A stretch of DNA of 64,000 nucleotides, taken from the NCBI GenBank assembly GCA_033980235.1, contig CM067066.1:30956680-31020679 (forward strand), written 5' to 3'. Made by a program: the position numbers and the translations under genes. Below the pieces are notes generated by a model. The model searched no databases. It was not told the DNA's origin and saw only the letters and a list, made by a program, of their open reading frames with translations. This DNA comes from Diadema setosum. Lineage: Eukaryota; Echinodermata; Echinoidea; Diadematoida; Diadematidae. This document shows positions 35,841 to 46,850 of the stretch, piece after piece; position 1 is the first letter of the stretch; the number at the start of each line of letters is the position of its first letter.

Positions 35841-37511
35841 TCATTTTCGTCTCTTGGTAACGGCGGTGATGATATGATTCGAGCTGTTACTGAAAATTGA
35901 TGACACGCGGGTTTCCTCTTCAGGTTTAGCATTTTTGAAACATTTTATCAGCTGACTTCGAAATTCCGTCAGACGCAGCCAGTACATGGCCGGATTCAAG
36001 ACCCCGTTGAGGGACAGCAAAAACATGCTTACCTCCAAAAGAGGTAAGAACCACGGCCCATACACCTGCGGTGCGAAGTAAGACAAGAGCATGATCACCA
36101 GCCACAGAACCCAGCACACAAATGTTGATCCAATCACCATACCGAACGTGATGAGCACTTTCATCTGGCTCTTCGCACGACGCTTGAGGGATATATCGGA
36201 AAGGCCGATACCTTGAGATATCGATGCAATTCTAAGATATATCGCGAGGTAGCAAAAAGTCGCCAAAAAGAGCGAACAAGTGTTGACAAGCGGTATGAGT
36301 CCCAAAGAGGCCATGATGTTGTCGACATACCGAAACAGCAGATTGAACGAAGCGATGACGACGGTCCAAAGCAAGATGCAAACTGCGATCAATCGCCCCG
36401 CCGTCACGAGACGTCGATTACCAAATGGATCGAGACGAAGGACGAGGAACCGATGTACTGCAATCGCCAGTGTACTCAGCAGCGATAACATCATTGCAGG
36501 GGAAAGCATGACCTTCACGTATAGGGTGAACTGAAATGAGGGCGAAATTGAGACACAACGTCGAGATCGGTTACACATGATTAATCCGAATGTTTGTTAT
36601 TCAGAAAATTGAATTAAGTACGTTATATCGAAGGTTCATTAATCTGAAAATTAAATAAAGTTCGTTATTTCTATGGTTCGCAATCCGAAAATTGAATAAA
36701 GTTCGTTATTTCGAAGGTTCATTAGTCCGAAAACGAAATAATGTTCGTAATGTGGAAGGATGGGTAAATGGCATACACACCTTCTTCTCTTTTTCGGGTT
36801 AACGAACATTCGGAATAGCAAACATCACCTTGCGGAATTGATTATTGAAGGAATGATTTGGTTACAATCGATTTCTGTAAGACTTACTCTTCTTTCCTCT
36901 CCATTTCTTCACCTTACGTTTGGTGTGTCTGTTATTTCATTCCCTCAGCGTATCGTTACGTAAAAGCATAATCTTTTATGTAATTAAAATATATTCTCTA
37001 AAATCAGCTAAGACCTGACGTGTCAGTATACGTCCCGACTTGATAAAAATCTCTAGCGATGGGATGAAGGATTTTTTTCTTTACTTTTATTTTCAAGTTT
37101 TTTTTTTTATTGGGACGTGGAAATAATTTATCTACAAGTCTCACAAGAGTGTTCTCAGTTGACAGAAAGACTCGAGATTAAAAGAAAAAAAAGTGACTGT
37201 AACTAAAATGTCTAAAACGCTTCATGATTTGGAGTAAAAAGTCAGTCTGCGATACTTACTGTGTTCAGCAATGTCTCCAGCAACAAACTTGCGCTACAAA
37301 AAGCTACGATGAAGTCCGATAGAGCCAAACTGAAGATAAAGATATTTTGAGACTTTCTGAGGGCGGGAATGGCAAGGAGGGCAAACAGTGTGAGAAAATT
37401 GCCCAACAACGCTAAGAAGTGCAGAGCCACCGCTGTCCCATAAAGAATTGAAGATCGCAGGTGCAAGGAGGTTGGAACCCAATCATCAGTGTAGTTTCCA
37501 TCTTGATCCAT
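35841..37511 (-). CDS. Class A GPCR, copy 6 (313 aa, two exons)
   Basis: Exons are 37260-37511 and 35841-36530, phase 0, with a 729-bp intron and an acceptor CTCATTTCAG. The translated first exon is identical to that of copy 3. All family motifs are present (NYT, GN, SLALSD, HRF, CWVL, NPAMY). The tail reads KNAKPEEETRVSSIFSN, slightly different from copy 3. An open frame runs on into the intron at the 5' end of exon 2 (to 36578), but the splice acceptor and alignment with exon 1 fix the true edge. An upstream in-frame ATG at 37601 abuts the TATA-like box and is not favoured. Confidence 0.87.
36583..36820. repeat. TTCG repeat array in copy 6 intron
   Basis: Close to the copy 4 array, with the same ATTTCTATGGTTCGCAATC variant. 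Confidence 0.75.
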
Positions 37512-37604
37512 ATTTTGGAATCCTTGGTTGGTGTGTATACGGTATACCAGTGTCTCTGAGAAGCAGAGGCTTGTGTTATATACAGATTTAAACTGAGGCA
37601 TTAA

Positions 37605-37616
37605 CCTTTATAAAGG
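37605..37616 (-). promoter_or_regulatory. TATA-like box, GPCR copy 6
   Basis: CCTTTATAAAGG lies 94 bp upstream of the start codon. Confidence 0.5.
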
Positions 37617-38324
37617 TACCAGGAACAAGGCTTGTCTTTCTACACGTGGATTCAAAGGCGTATTGGAAAGAGATTGAGAGTTGTGCATGCTGTTTTTCTT
37701 CTTCAATCGATGCGCACGCAAGCTAATAGTATATATACTTTGTTCGATAGATTCAAACAACGTTAGTCGGTAACTCCCAAAGTAATATTGCAAAGTAGGT
37801 TGAGGAGTTTGTATATTGAATTGATCACGTGACTCTCCCGTTAAACTCGTGTATCCTTTAGCGTTTTTTTTTTTCTTCGCTTTTTTTTTTCCTGGTCGGG
37901 CTCAACTCCCAAGTGTGTTTGTGATGTTGTACATGTAGCTTTTATCAGTATGCTTCGTCTATTTGATCTCAATTGAACCATTCTTTATCCATTTGGTGTA
38001 TGTCATGTGGCAGTGCCCCTCGGTTGAGCAATTTAAGGAAGTGAAAGGAATGTCCTGCTACTCAGGTATAAGGAGTAGATACTGATAAATCGATTCTGTA
38101 AGAATTTGTTTGTTTGTTTGTTTGTTTTTAAGTGTGACAGAGATTATGAAAACAACTATTTGGGAGAGAGGAAATAAAGATTTGCTGCTTTTAGCTTCCA
38201 AAGTTTAGTGGACTAAAGTCCTCGTCTTACACGCACAAACGGATGATTTTTTAAGAGGTTCCTTATTCCAAACATAAAATACCAGTATTAAAGGTTTGTT
38301 CCTCTGCACCCACAAACGGATGAT

Positions 38325-38660
38325 ATTTGTTATTCTGAAGGTTCTTGTATCTGAAAATGATATACGGTTTGTCTTATCGAATTTCGTTATTCCAAAACAT
38401 ACAAATTTCCAATACCCAGATGTTTGTTAATCTGAAAATGAAATGGGCGTCGCTAATCCAAATATTTGTGGCATCTCTTTTAAAGGTGCGTCAATCAAAA
38501 AATTATTAAAGATTCCTTAAATTTCGAAGAATCGTTAATCGTTAATGGATGGTTCGTTTATCCGAAAATGAAATATTGTTTCATTATTCCGAAAGCTCGT
38601 TGATCCGAAAACGAATCTTCGTAATAACATTTTGGGATTAATGTACTTGCGGAATAACGA
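38325..38660. repeat. TTCG-type repeat, spacer S6
   Basis: A degenerate array of the common family. Confidence 0.72.
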
Positions 38661-38750
38661 AATGTATCCCCTCAACAACAGTTAAGACAAAAACTTTGAA
38701 TATAGTTATCTCCATAGAATGCCATAATATCCCATCCGTAATTCATAACG

Positions 38751-38757
38751 ACTCAGC

Positions 38758-38788
<31 letters not shown>

Positions 38789-39772
38789 GAAAAGATAACA
38801 CTTTTTCAAGTTTATATTTCTAATATAATTTTTGGATAACTGTTAATGTATCATATATCGTATGAAAGATAATTTAAATGGCTATGAAGTGAGTAAGTCA
38901 ATAAAAAGGGAAACTTTACGCATGAGAAACACTTTTTTTTTTCTTCCAAGACACAGAAGTAAAAATTGCAAGATTGAATGTCATTCATGCGTAAATGCTC
39001 TCCATGTAACAGTAAGATCAAAAGACAAATCTAAGACAATAAAAAAAAGAACATGTATTCAGTTGCAAAAATATACCTATGATATCTCTAATATCTTCGA
39101 ATCCCAAAAGATCAATAAATGCTGATATAATGGAGGAAAAGGAAAAATGTTCTGTCATATCCAAATTCAAAATGAAATGATAGAAGAACCGATATTAACA
39201 AAAATGGTAGGATTTTTTAATTAATTTCTAAAATTAAGAAAATTGTAAGTTATATTTGGTTCCTGAATTTGTCACATGAATTCTTAAATTATTTAATTGA
39301 ATGAAAAAAAGATATTTTCTTCATTTTATTATCTTTATGCCTTTACTCCCTATGCCATTTGAAGTTTGAGTTGGCAGAAAATTCTTATATCCCCCTTAAG
39401 TTTCCAACCTTGATATTGTTTGAGGTTATAAAGAGATCAAGAGAACAAAAACTTATTTTTGTCATTTCATTCGTGTCTCTCATTGTGTAAAACTGGTCTT
39501 TCGTTATCATTTTTATCTTAAAGGGCATTTGCAAATGAAAGACAATGTGTATTTTTTTCCAATTTTTTGCTACCGTGCCTTGAAGGACAAAAGCACACGC
39601 CGTCACTCATGCGTAAAGTTTCCCTTTAAATTGACCTACTAGGTTGATAGACAATTAGATTCCTTTCGTATGGCATATAATAAATTGATTTTCATCAAAA
39701 TCTTCTATGAAAATTATGAACTCGAAAGAGTGTTTACTTCTTTTTTTTTCTTTTTTTTTTTTTTTGCTGAAT
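38751..39772. mobile_element. Large palindromic foldback element, spacer S6
   Basis: ACTCAGC and GCTGAAT ends with the common arms. The left end has an expanded A/AAAAG tract. Confidence 0.73.
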
Positions 39773-41270
39773 GTGCTATGAAAGTAAAATAGGTAAAAAA
39801 CATTGAATCTATGAATGAACAAAACAGATGTTATAAAAGAAACTTTAATTCTAAGCAAAATCCGGGCAAACATTGACAAAGAAAGTTGTAGACTTGGCAT
39901 AAACAGAATTGCATCAAACACTGCTTTATGGGACCTTGTGGCGTTTTAGATGTTGTACCTTCTTCAATCTGCTGATCGGCTTTTAGACGGGATCAGACCA
40001 CATAAAACAACAAAAGAACAACATACAAAATAATATTTTTTTTAAACATCCAGTCAATGTTTATGACGTATCTATCGAACATAGCTTCTCAAAAGGTTTT
40101 TTGTCCTACCAAGTAACAATGTTACCGTACTTCTTAAAAAGTCATTTTTTTCAGAGGACATGGTAAATGCTAATTATTAAGGAAATGTGTTTTAGATCCT
40201 CGAGACAGAGGGAAAAAATCATTTTGCAGAAAATTTGAAAAACAGTTATCGATGCAACTGACTGAAATCTTTTTTTTAAGTGTTTGATAAGAAAACCTGA
40301 AGGATCTCATGTATTCCATGACTGTCAGTGAGGTTTATCTTACAAGGTGCTAGAGCAGTCCTGATTATTCAGGTAAGTTTTCGGCTGAAACTAAATTGAC
40401 TACAGATAACAAATTGTGTCTCAATTATGAGAAGAACAATATCTTATCTCTGTTTAACAGATTTCTGTTCTTATAAACATGAATTATACATTATCTAACA
40501 ATTATTGAGATGGACATTTCTGACAGAAAATTAAATTGATACTGGCATATCTGAGTCAAATCGCGCATGAGTCCTTTGAACTCAAAACTCAATTATGGCA
40601 ATTAAAATTAAGATAGTAATTATCGAAAGATTGCGCTTTTATTTTATTTGATTTTAAATACAAAACTATAAATCGATTGTGAATCAGACAAAAAAAAAAA
40701 TTCTCGTAGTGCTCCGCACATTAAACTAACTTACTAAGTATTTGAAACCCTGTACAGTTTACAAATGAACACACAAAAAAGGCTCGTGTTATACAAAGTG
40801 GTCACAGCAACCAAATACAATTGAGTGCAGCTTATTTTCACACCTATCCCAGCACGTTCAAACGTTCAATATGGTAGTCCCCTTATACACGTTCAAATGG
40901 TCCGAATGTTCAGGCATTGATAACACAAGAAGACAGGATGCGATGATACGATTTTTTTTTCTTTTAAATTGAACAGTTTTACTGAGATAATTTATCCACT
41001 ATATATCTGACAAGCTTAGGCACAAATGTTTAGGGCAACTGGCACACGCTTAGGCCTCAGGCCTATATGCTTTTTTAATACTTTAATACTAATAATTTAG
41101 TCAATGACAAATCTAATTTCAAAATTGTTGGCCTATACCATTATATTGATCGATCAATGCGATCTTTCCTTCAGGGACTTATAGTCCAAATCCATTTCCT
41201 TTTTGTTTTTGCCAAAACGCTGATAATGTTAAATAACACGTGTTTCCATAACCCCCCCCCCCCCTTCACA

Positions 41271-41641
41271 TTAAAGGTCCTGTTTACCTTTGGGAACAGT
41301 GATTTACATTTTTTTTTTCAAGATATAACATTTAATGCATATGTGTAGTTCTGTTGTACCACAAAACATCCCATCATATAAAATTTTTGCAATAAAGCTT
41401 AAAATATAAGGAAATATCTGTATTTTTCTCAATAAACCGTAACTGTAAAACGGTTTAGTCTGGACACATTTTTATTATAACTATTGTTCACATTTTGTAT
41501 ACTTAGCAATACTTAACATCGTTTTCACAGATTCAAATTTTTACAGGGGATGTTTCTATCCCAAACTTACATTTTAGAACTCTTTTAAAGCACTAATGCT
41601 GGGTTTTTGTTTCATCTGCAAGTGGTCAATTGTGCCTTTAA
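41271..41641. mobile_element. 371-bp MITE with TTAA target duplication (unit 7)
   Basis: The same element and site as at 29,084-29,451, with small differences between the two. Insertion preceded the split of units 5 and 7. Confidence 0.87.
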
Positions 41642-41768
41642 ATTCGCTTGCGGAAGCTATTCCCAATATCCATTTAATGGCAAATCGCAGTCTGATAATC
41701 TACGTGTACTTTTCAGTAGTCTTTTAATTTCTTAGCTGAATATGAACGTCACTGTATACAAGTCTAAA

Positions 41769-43559
41769 TTATTTTCGTCTCTTGGTAGCGTTGGTAATCG
41801 TATTATTCGAGCTGTTACCGAAAATTGATGACACGCGAGTTTCCTCTTCAAGTTTAGAACTTCTGATACATTTCGTCAGCTGACTTCGAAATTCCGTCAG
41901 ACGCAGCCAGTACATGGCCGGATTCAAGACCCCGTTGAGGGAAAGCAACAATATGCCAACTTCCGAAAGAGGTAAGGACCACGGTCCTCTAACCTGCGAT
42001 GCGTAGTAAGACAAGAGCAACACCAGCAACCACACAACCCAGCACACAGTTGTTGATATAATCACCATGCCGAACGTGATGAGTACTTTCATCTGGTTCT
42101 TCGCCCGACGCTTGAGGGATATATCGGAAAGACCGATACCTTTAGATATCGATGTTATTCTCAGATATATCGCAAGGTAGCAGAAAGTCGCCAAAAAGAG
42201 TGAACAGATGTTTACAAGCGGCATGAGTCCCAAAGAGGCCATGATGTTGTCGGCATACTGGTACGGTAGATTGAACGAAACGATGATGACGGTCCAAAGC
42301 AAGATGCAAGCTGCGATTAATCGTCTTGCCGTCACGAGACGTCGATTACCAAATGGATCGAGACGAAGGACGAGGAATCGATGTACTGCAATCACCAGTG
42401 TACTCAGGAGTGATAACATCATTGCAGGAAATAACATGACCTCCACGTATAGGGTGAACTGAAATGATTGCGAAATTGAGAAACATCAATTTCGGGATCG
42501 GATACTGATTGTTATTCTGGAGGTTCGCTAATCCGAAAATTGAATAAAGTTCATTATTTTGAAGATTCATTAATGTGAAAAGTAAATAAAATTCGTAATT
42601 ACGAAGGGTCGTCAATCCAAAAAATTAGATATAGTTCGTTATTTCTAAGGCTCGCAATCCGAAAAGTAAATAAAGTTCGTTATTTCGAAGGTTCATTAAT
42701 CTAAAAATTAAATAAAGTTCGTTATTTCTAAGGCTCGCAATCCGAAAAGTGAATAAAGTTCGTTATTTCGAAGGTTCAGTAGTCCGAAAACGAAATAAGG
42801 CTCGTAATTTGGAAGGATGGTTAGCATACACATCCTTTTCCTATTTTCGGATTAACGAAACTTCGGAATAACAAACAACACCCTTTGGGATTGATTATTG
42901 AAGGAATGATTTGGTTACAATCGATTTCTGCTAGACTTACTCTTCTTTCCTCTCCATATCTTCACCTTACGTTTGGTGTGTCTGTTATTTCATTCCCTCA
43001 GCGTATCGTTACGTAAAAGCATATTTTTTAATGTTACTATATTCCCTAAAATCAGCTAGGACTTGACGTGCCAGTATACGTCCCGACTTAATAAAGATCC
43101 CTAGTGATGGACTGAGTTTTTTTTTTTTTCTTTACTTCCATTGTAATTCTTTTATTGGGACTTGGAAATAATCTATCTGGCAAGTCTCACAAGAGTGTTC
43201 TTAGTTGACAGAAAGGCGTGAAATAGAAAAAAAAAATATTGTGACTGTAACTAAGATGTCTAAAACACTGCGAGATTTGGAGTAAAAAGTCAGTCTGCGA
43301 TACTTACTGTGTTCAGCAATGTATCCAGCAACAAACTTGCGCTGCAAAAGGCTACGAGGAAGTCCGATAGAGCCAGACTGAAAATAAAGATATTTTGAGA
43401 CTTTCTGAGGGCGGGAATGGCAAGGAGGGCAAACAGTGTAAAAAAATTACCCAACAATGCCAGGAAATGCAGAGCCACCGCTGTCCCATAAAGAATTAAA
43501 GATCGTGGATGCCAGGAGGTTGAAACCCAGTCAACAGTGTAGTTTCCATCTTGGTCCAT
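41769..43559 (-). CDS. Class A GPCR, copy 7 (313 aa, two exons)
   Basis: Exons are 43308-43559 and 41769-42458, phase 0; the intron is 849 bp because its TTCG array is longer. The seven-TM layout is intact, with HRF ending TM3 and NPAMY in TM7. The TM6 motif reads TTVCWVVW, so CWVV replaces the CWVL of the other copies; Pro is again absent. TM1 reads LLGNFFTL. Exon 1 is closest to copy 5. This is the last gene of the array before unrelated DNA and it has the most heavily transposon-hit promoter flank. Confidence 0.87.
42510..42880. repeat. TTCG repeat array in copy 7 intron (longest)
   Basis: About eight units with a clear period of about 41 bp. The pair TTATTTCTAAGGCTCGCAAT occurs twice, a local expansion. 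It ends in an inverted unit near 42,845-42,868. Confidence 0.8.
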
Positions 43560-43654
43560 GTTTTGGAATTCTTGGTTGGTGTGTGTATTCGCTATACCAG
43601 TGACTCTGAGAAGCACAGCCTTGTGTTATATACAGATTTAAACTGAGGCATTTA

Positions 43655-43666
43655 CCTTTATAAAGC
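43655..43666 (-). promoter_or_regulatory. TATA-like box, GPCR copy 7
   Basis: CCTTTATAAAGC lies 96 bp upstream of the start codon. Confidence 0.5.
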
Positions 43667-43976
43667 TACCAGGCACAAGGCTTGTCTTTCTACACGTGGA
43701 TTCAAAGCATATTAGAAGGAGATTGAGAGTTGTATAGGTTTTTTCTTCTTCAATCGATGCGCACGCAAGCTGATAGCATGACTTTGTTCGATAGATTCAA
43801 AACAAGGTAAGCCTATCACTCCCAAATTGATAGTGCAAGTGCGCAGGAAGAACAGCAGGTTGGGGAGTTTGTGTATTAAATTGAATACGTCACTCTCCAG
43901 TAAAACACGTGTGTCCTTTAGTGTTTCTTTTGTCTCCTTCTTCTTCACTTTTTCTTTTCCTGGTCGAGCTGAACAC

Positions 43977-44534
43977 TTAAAGGACTATTCACCTTCATAT
44001 ACATGTGAATTTAGAGAATGCAGCCATACTAACAGAACACATCAGTGAAAGCTTGAGGGAAATCGGATCATTTGTTCAGAAGTTTAAAATTTTTGAAGTT
44101 TCAATGCCGCCATCACTGGATGAGAAAGACTACTACAGCCTGTGTGTAGAGCGATATAAAGAAGAGAATATGATTTTTTTTTCTTTTCTCGCATAGTGAA
44201 AGAACACTTGACTTGTCACTTTCAAAGGCAGATGGCGGGGAAATAATATTACCCTTAACATTCCTCAGTGACAAGTCGGGGGAATGTTTACTTTTTTTTT
44301 CAAATAATCATTTTTAAATCCCCTTTATATTTTCCTTATAACGTTCTACGCATGTGACATCATCATCTGTGTAGTCTTCACATCCAGTAGTGACTGCGCA
44401 GAAACTTCAAAAATTCCAAACTTTTGAATGAATTGACTGATTTCCCTCAAAAACTTCCACTGATGTGTCCTACTAATATTGCTGCATTCGCTCATTCCAC
44501 AGGTACAATATATGAAGGTGAACCTGTCCTTTAA
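43977..44534. mobile_element. 558-bp foldback MITE with TTAA target duplication
   Basis: TTAA at both ends. Arms of about 200 bp start AGGACTATTCACCTTC and AGGACAGGTTCACCTTC and remain alignable through GAATGCAGC, ACACATCAGTG and GAGGGAAATC. The equivalent site near 10,667 in S2 has a single TTAA (CAACGTTTAAGTGTG). Confidence 0.88.
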
Positions 44535-44717
44535 GTGTGATTGTAATGTTATAGATTTACGTCTAGTTTTCATCAGAAACCGTTCGCCCATTTTGGTCTC
44601 AACTGTATCAATCTATATCCATTTTGTGTATGTCTTACGTGGCAGTGCTCCTCGGTAGAGCAGCTAAAAAACAACAACCTCGAAGTAAATTGCGAAATAA
44701 GTTCATAAGGATGGTTG

Positions 44718-45040
44718 AGGTAAAGAGTTCTCTAAACACATCCAAAAGTTGTATTTACCTGTGACAGTTTCAACGACGGGCTGTCATCTTTCTCAAACGA
44801 TGGATCAGGGAGGCCTTTTGGATTAAAAGAACCCCCCACAACATGAACCGGGATGGGGTGCATACCAACTGTCTGACATTTACGATGGCGCTATCAGTCG
44901 GACGTCACACTTGGGTGATTGCTGATTGGCGCCAAATCATCAGTTACCAATTAGCCATCGTTTGAGAAAGATGACAGCCCGTCGTCGAAACTGTCACAGG
45001 TAAATACAACTTTTGGATGTGTTTACAGAACTCTTTACCT
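44718..45040. mobile_element. Hairpin-forming element with 86-bp near-perfect arms
   Basis: AGGTAAAGAGTTCT on the left and AGAACTCTTTACCT on the right, with high complementarity through TGTCATCTTTCTCAAACGATGG. ACCTCGAAGTAA occurs near both sides (about 44,678 and 45,047), perhaps the target duplication with some extra left-hand sequence. Confidence 0.82.
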
Positions 45041-45934
45041 ATAAACCTCGAAGTAATACCTTGCTATTCAGGTACAATGAGTAAACACCGATGAATCAGT
45101 TCTGTAAGAGTTGGTTTAAAAGAAATGATGTGTCACAGAGATCTTGAGGAAGTTTTTGGAGATTGCTGAAATTCGAGATTTGCAGCGATGCATGCTTTTG
45201 TAACCAAAGGCAATGATTACAGGATTTGTTAAAGGAAATAGAGGCAGACGGATGGACAGACAAACAGACAGGTGGAGAGACAGCGAAATCAGTGGGTTAC
45301 ACAAAATATAGGGCCATCTTGTAGACAAAGCTATTTTGAATATTGTGGAGCTCTACAATTTCATAATTTCACACCCGTAGCTATCACACAATAGTTGCAA
45401 GTTTGGTTTCCAAATGTGTTATTTGCACTCCATCAGCCATCAGATTGTCAAGGTTTTATTTTTTTCGTTTGTTTTGCTTTTTTCAGCAGGACAACCCAGG
45501 ACAGAGTAGCTACATGTTCTACAGATTGAGGATGTGTTTTGCCTTTCACCTTGGAACAACTCGTGTTTGCATTATATCTGCGCCTGTCTGTAACAGAATT
45601 TGGTTTTGACCTCAAAAAGAAAAGAAAAGAAAAGCATTTTTTTTAAAACTTAAAAGTGAAAAACTTTTAGTTTCCAAAGTGAAGTAGATTAGTAAAGAAT
45701 GTCCTCTACCCCGGCAGGATTGTTTAACAGGTAAGACAAAAACTTCAATATACTAGTATAGTTGTCTCTTTAAAAAGGTGTCACATCTCGTAATCCACGC
45801 ACAGATGAAGGTAAAATAAATGAAGAGCATTGGTGCATAAAACAGATCTTAAAAAACAAACAATTCGTATAAGAAAAAATGGACAAAAGGAGTCGTAGAC
45901 ATGGCATGAACAGAATTTGATTAAGTACTACTAA

Positions 45935-45947
45935 TAATAATAATAAC

Positions 45948-46002
<55 letters not shown>

Positions 46003-46060
46003 TCTGGTTTTTATATAGAGCATTTCAAATTTGCTAAGTATCTATTTGCTGAGATATTCA
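45935..46060 (-). repeat. (AAT)n tail of a minus-strand retroelement
   Basis: An (AAT)n run to about 46,002 is followed by ATCTGGTTTTTATATAGAGC. Read on the minus strand this is a GCTCTATATAA motif leading into an (ATT)n tail, the usual end of many echinoderm LINE or SINE copies. The rest of the element is not clear. Confidence 0.6.
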
Positions 46061-46114
46061 TTTATGCTTTGATTTTTTTTCGGTTGGATTTTTCGAATTC
46101 GTTGTGTACTCTTC

Positions 46115-46772
46115 CCCACCCCCCCCCCCCAAAAAAAAGGTGTCACAATACTTCAACGGTTGCAAAATTCTGCTGCCCGGTTAGTAACTTTTACTAATAA
46201 GTTTGATTCCATGTCACCAATTCTCCGTTCCTTACATTGGTTACCTGTAGAAAAAAAAAAGGATTATTTCCAAGATTCTGTTATTAGTACATCATTCAGT
46301 TCATTCTTTTTTTCCCCCGTATACCTACGTGACTCTGTACAACAATACAATCCGACACGAAGCCTACGTTCATCAACAGATGCATTGTTACTCAAAACAC
46401 CCAGAGTAAAACGTGAAAGGGGTGATCGCACGTTCTCCGTTATGAGACCAAAATTGTGGAATCAATTACCTATTCAGTTAAGGCAACTGTCATCTACAGA
46501 AACATTCAAATCCAAACGTAAAACTTATCTGTTCCTCTCACACTAAGAACTATATTTGCTGTCTATAATGTTCGGAACAGTTGTATTCTTTTCTAGTATG
46601 TGTTTGTTTGTTTGTTGTTTGCCTTTTTCTTCTATGTTGTCATGTTTGTATCATTATGTATACATGAATATATCTATCTTTTCATTTTTGAAGCGCCATG
46701 AGCACTGAAAGGTGGACCTGTGAGCTATACAAGTAGCCACTATTTTTATCATTATCATTATTATTATTATCA

Positions 46773-46824
<52 letters not shown>

Positions 46825-46850
46825 CATTGTTATTATTATCAAACAACGCT
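46115..46850 (+). pseudogene. 5'-truncated LINE reverse transcriptase end with (ATT)n tail
   Basis: The frame from about 46,142 to 46,546 reads as the C-terminal end of a non-LTR reverse transcriptase: LQRLQNSAARLVT, then ILRSLHWLPV, SLRSS, and KLWNQLPIQLR. Two homopolymer runs (A near 46,250; T and C near 46,308) bracket a stretch in the wrong frame; reading the third frame there gives RIISKILLLVHH, the expected sequence. The 3' UTR follows and ends GTGAGCTATACAAG, then (ATT)n. Poly-C and poly-A at about 46,119-46,138 mark the truncation point. Confidence 0.82.

Larger units (their letters stand above)
37512..41768. other. Spacer S6 between GPCR copies 6 and 7
   Basis: It has the same order of blocks as S5. 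It shares with S4 the deletion joining AAAGATTTGCTG to CTTTTAGCTTCC (about 38,180). The 3' flank of copy 7 carries the TTAA MITE. No gene was seen. Confidence 0.6.
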
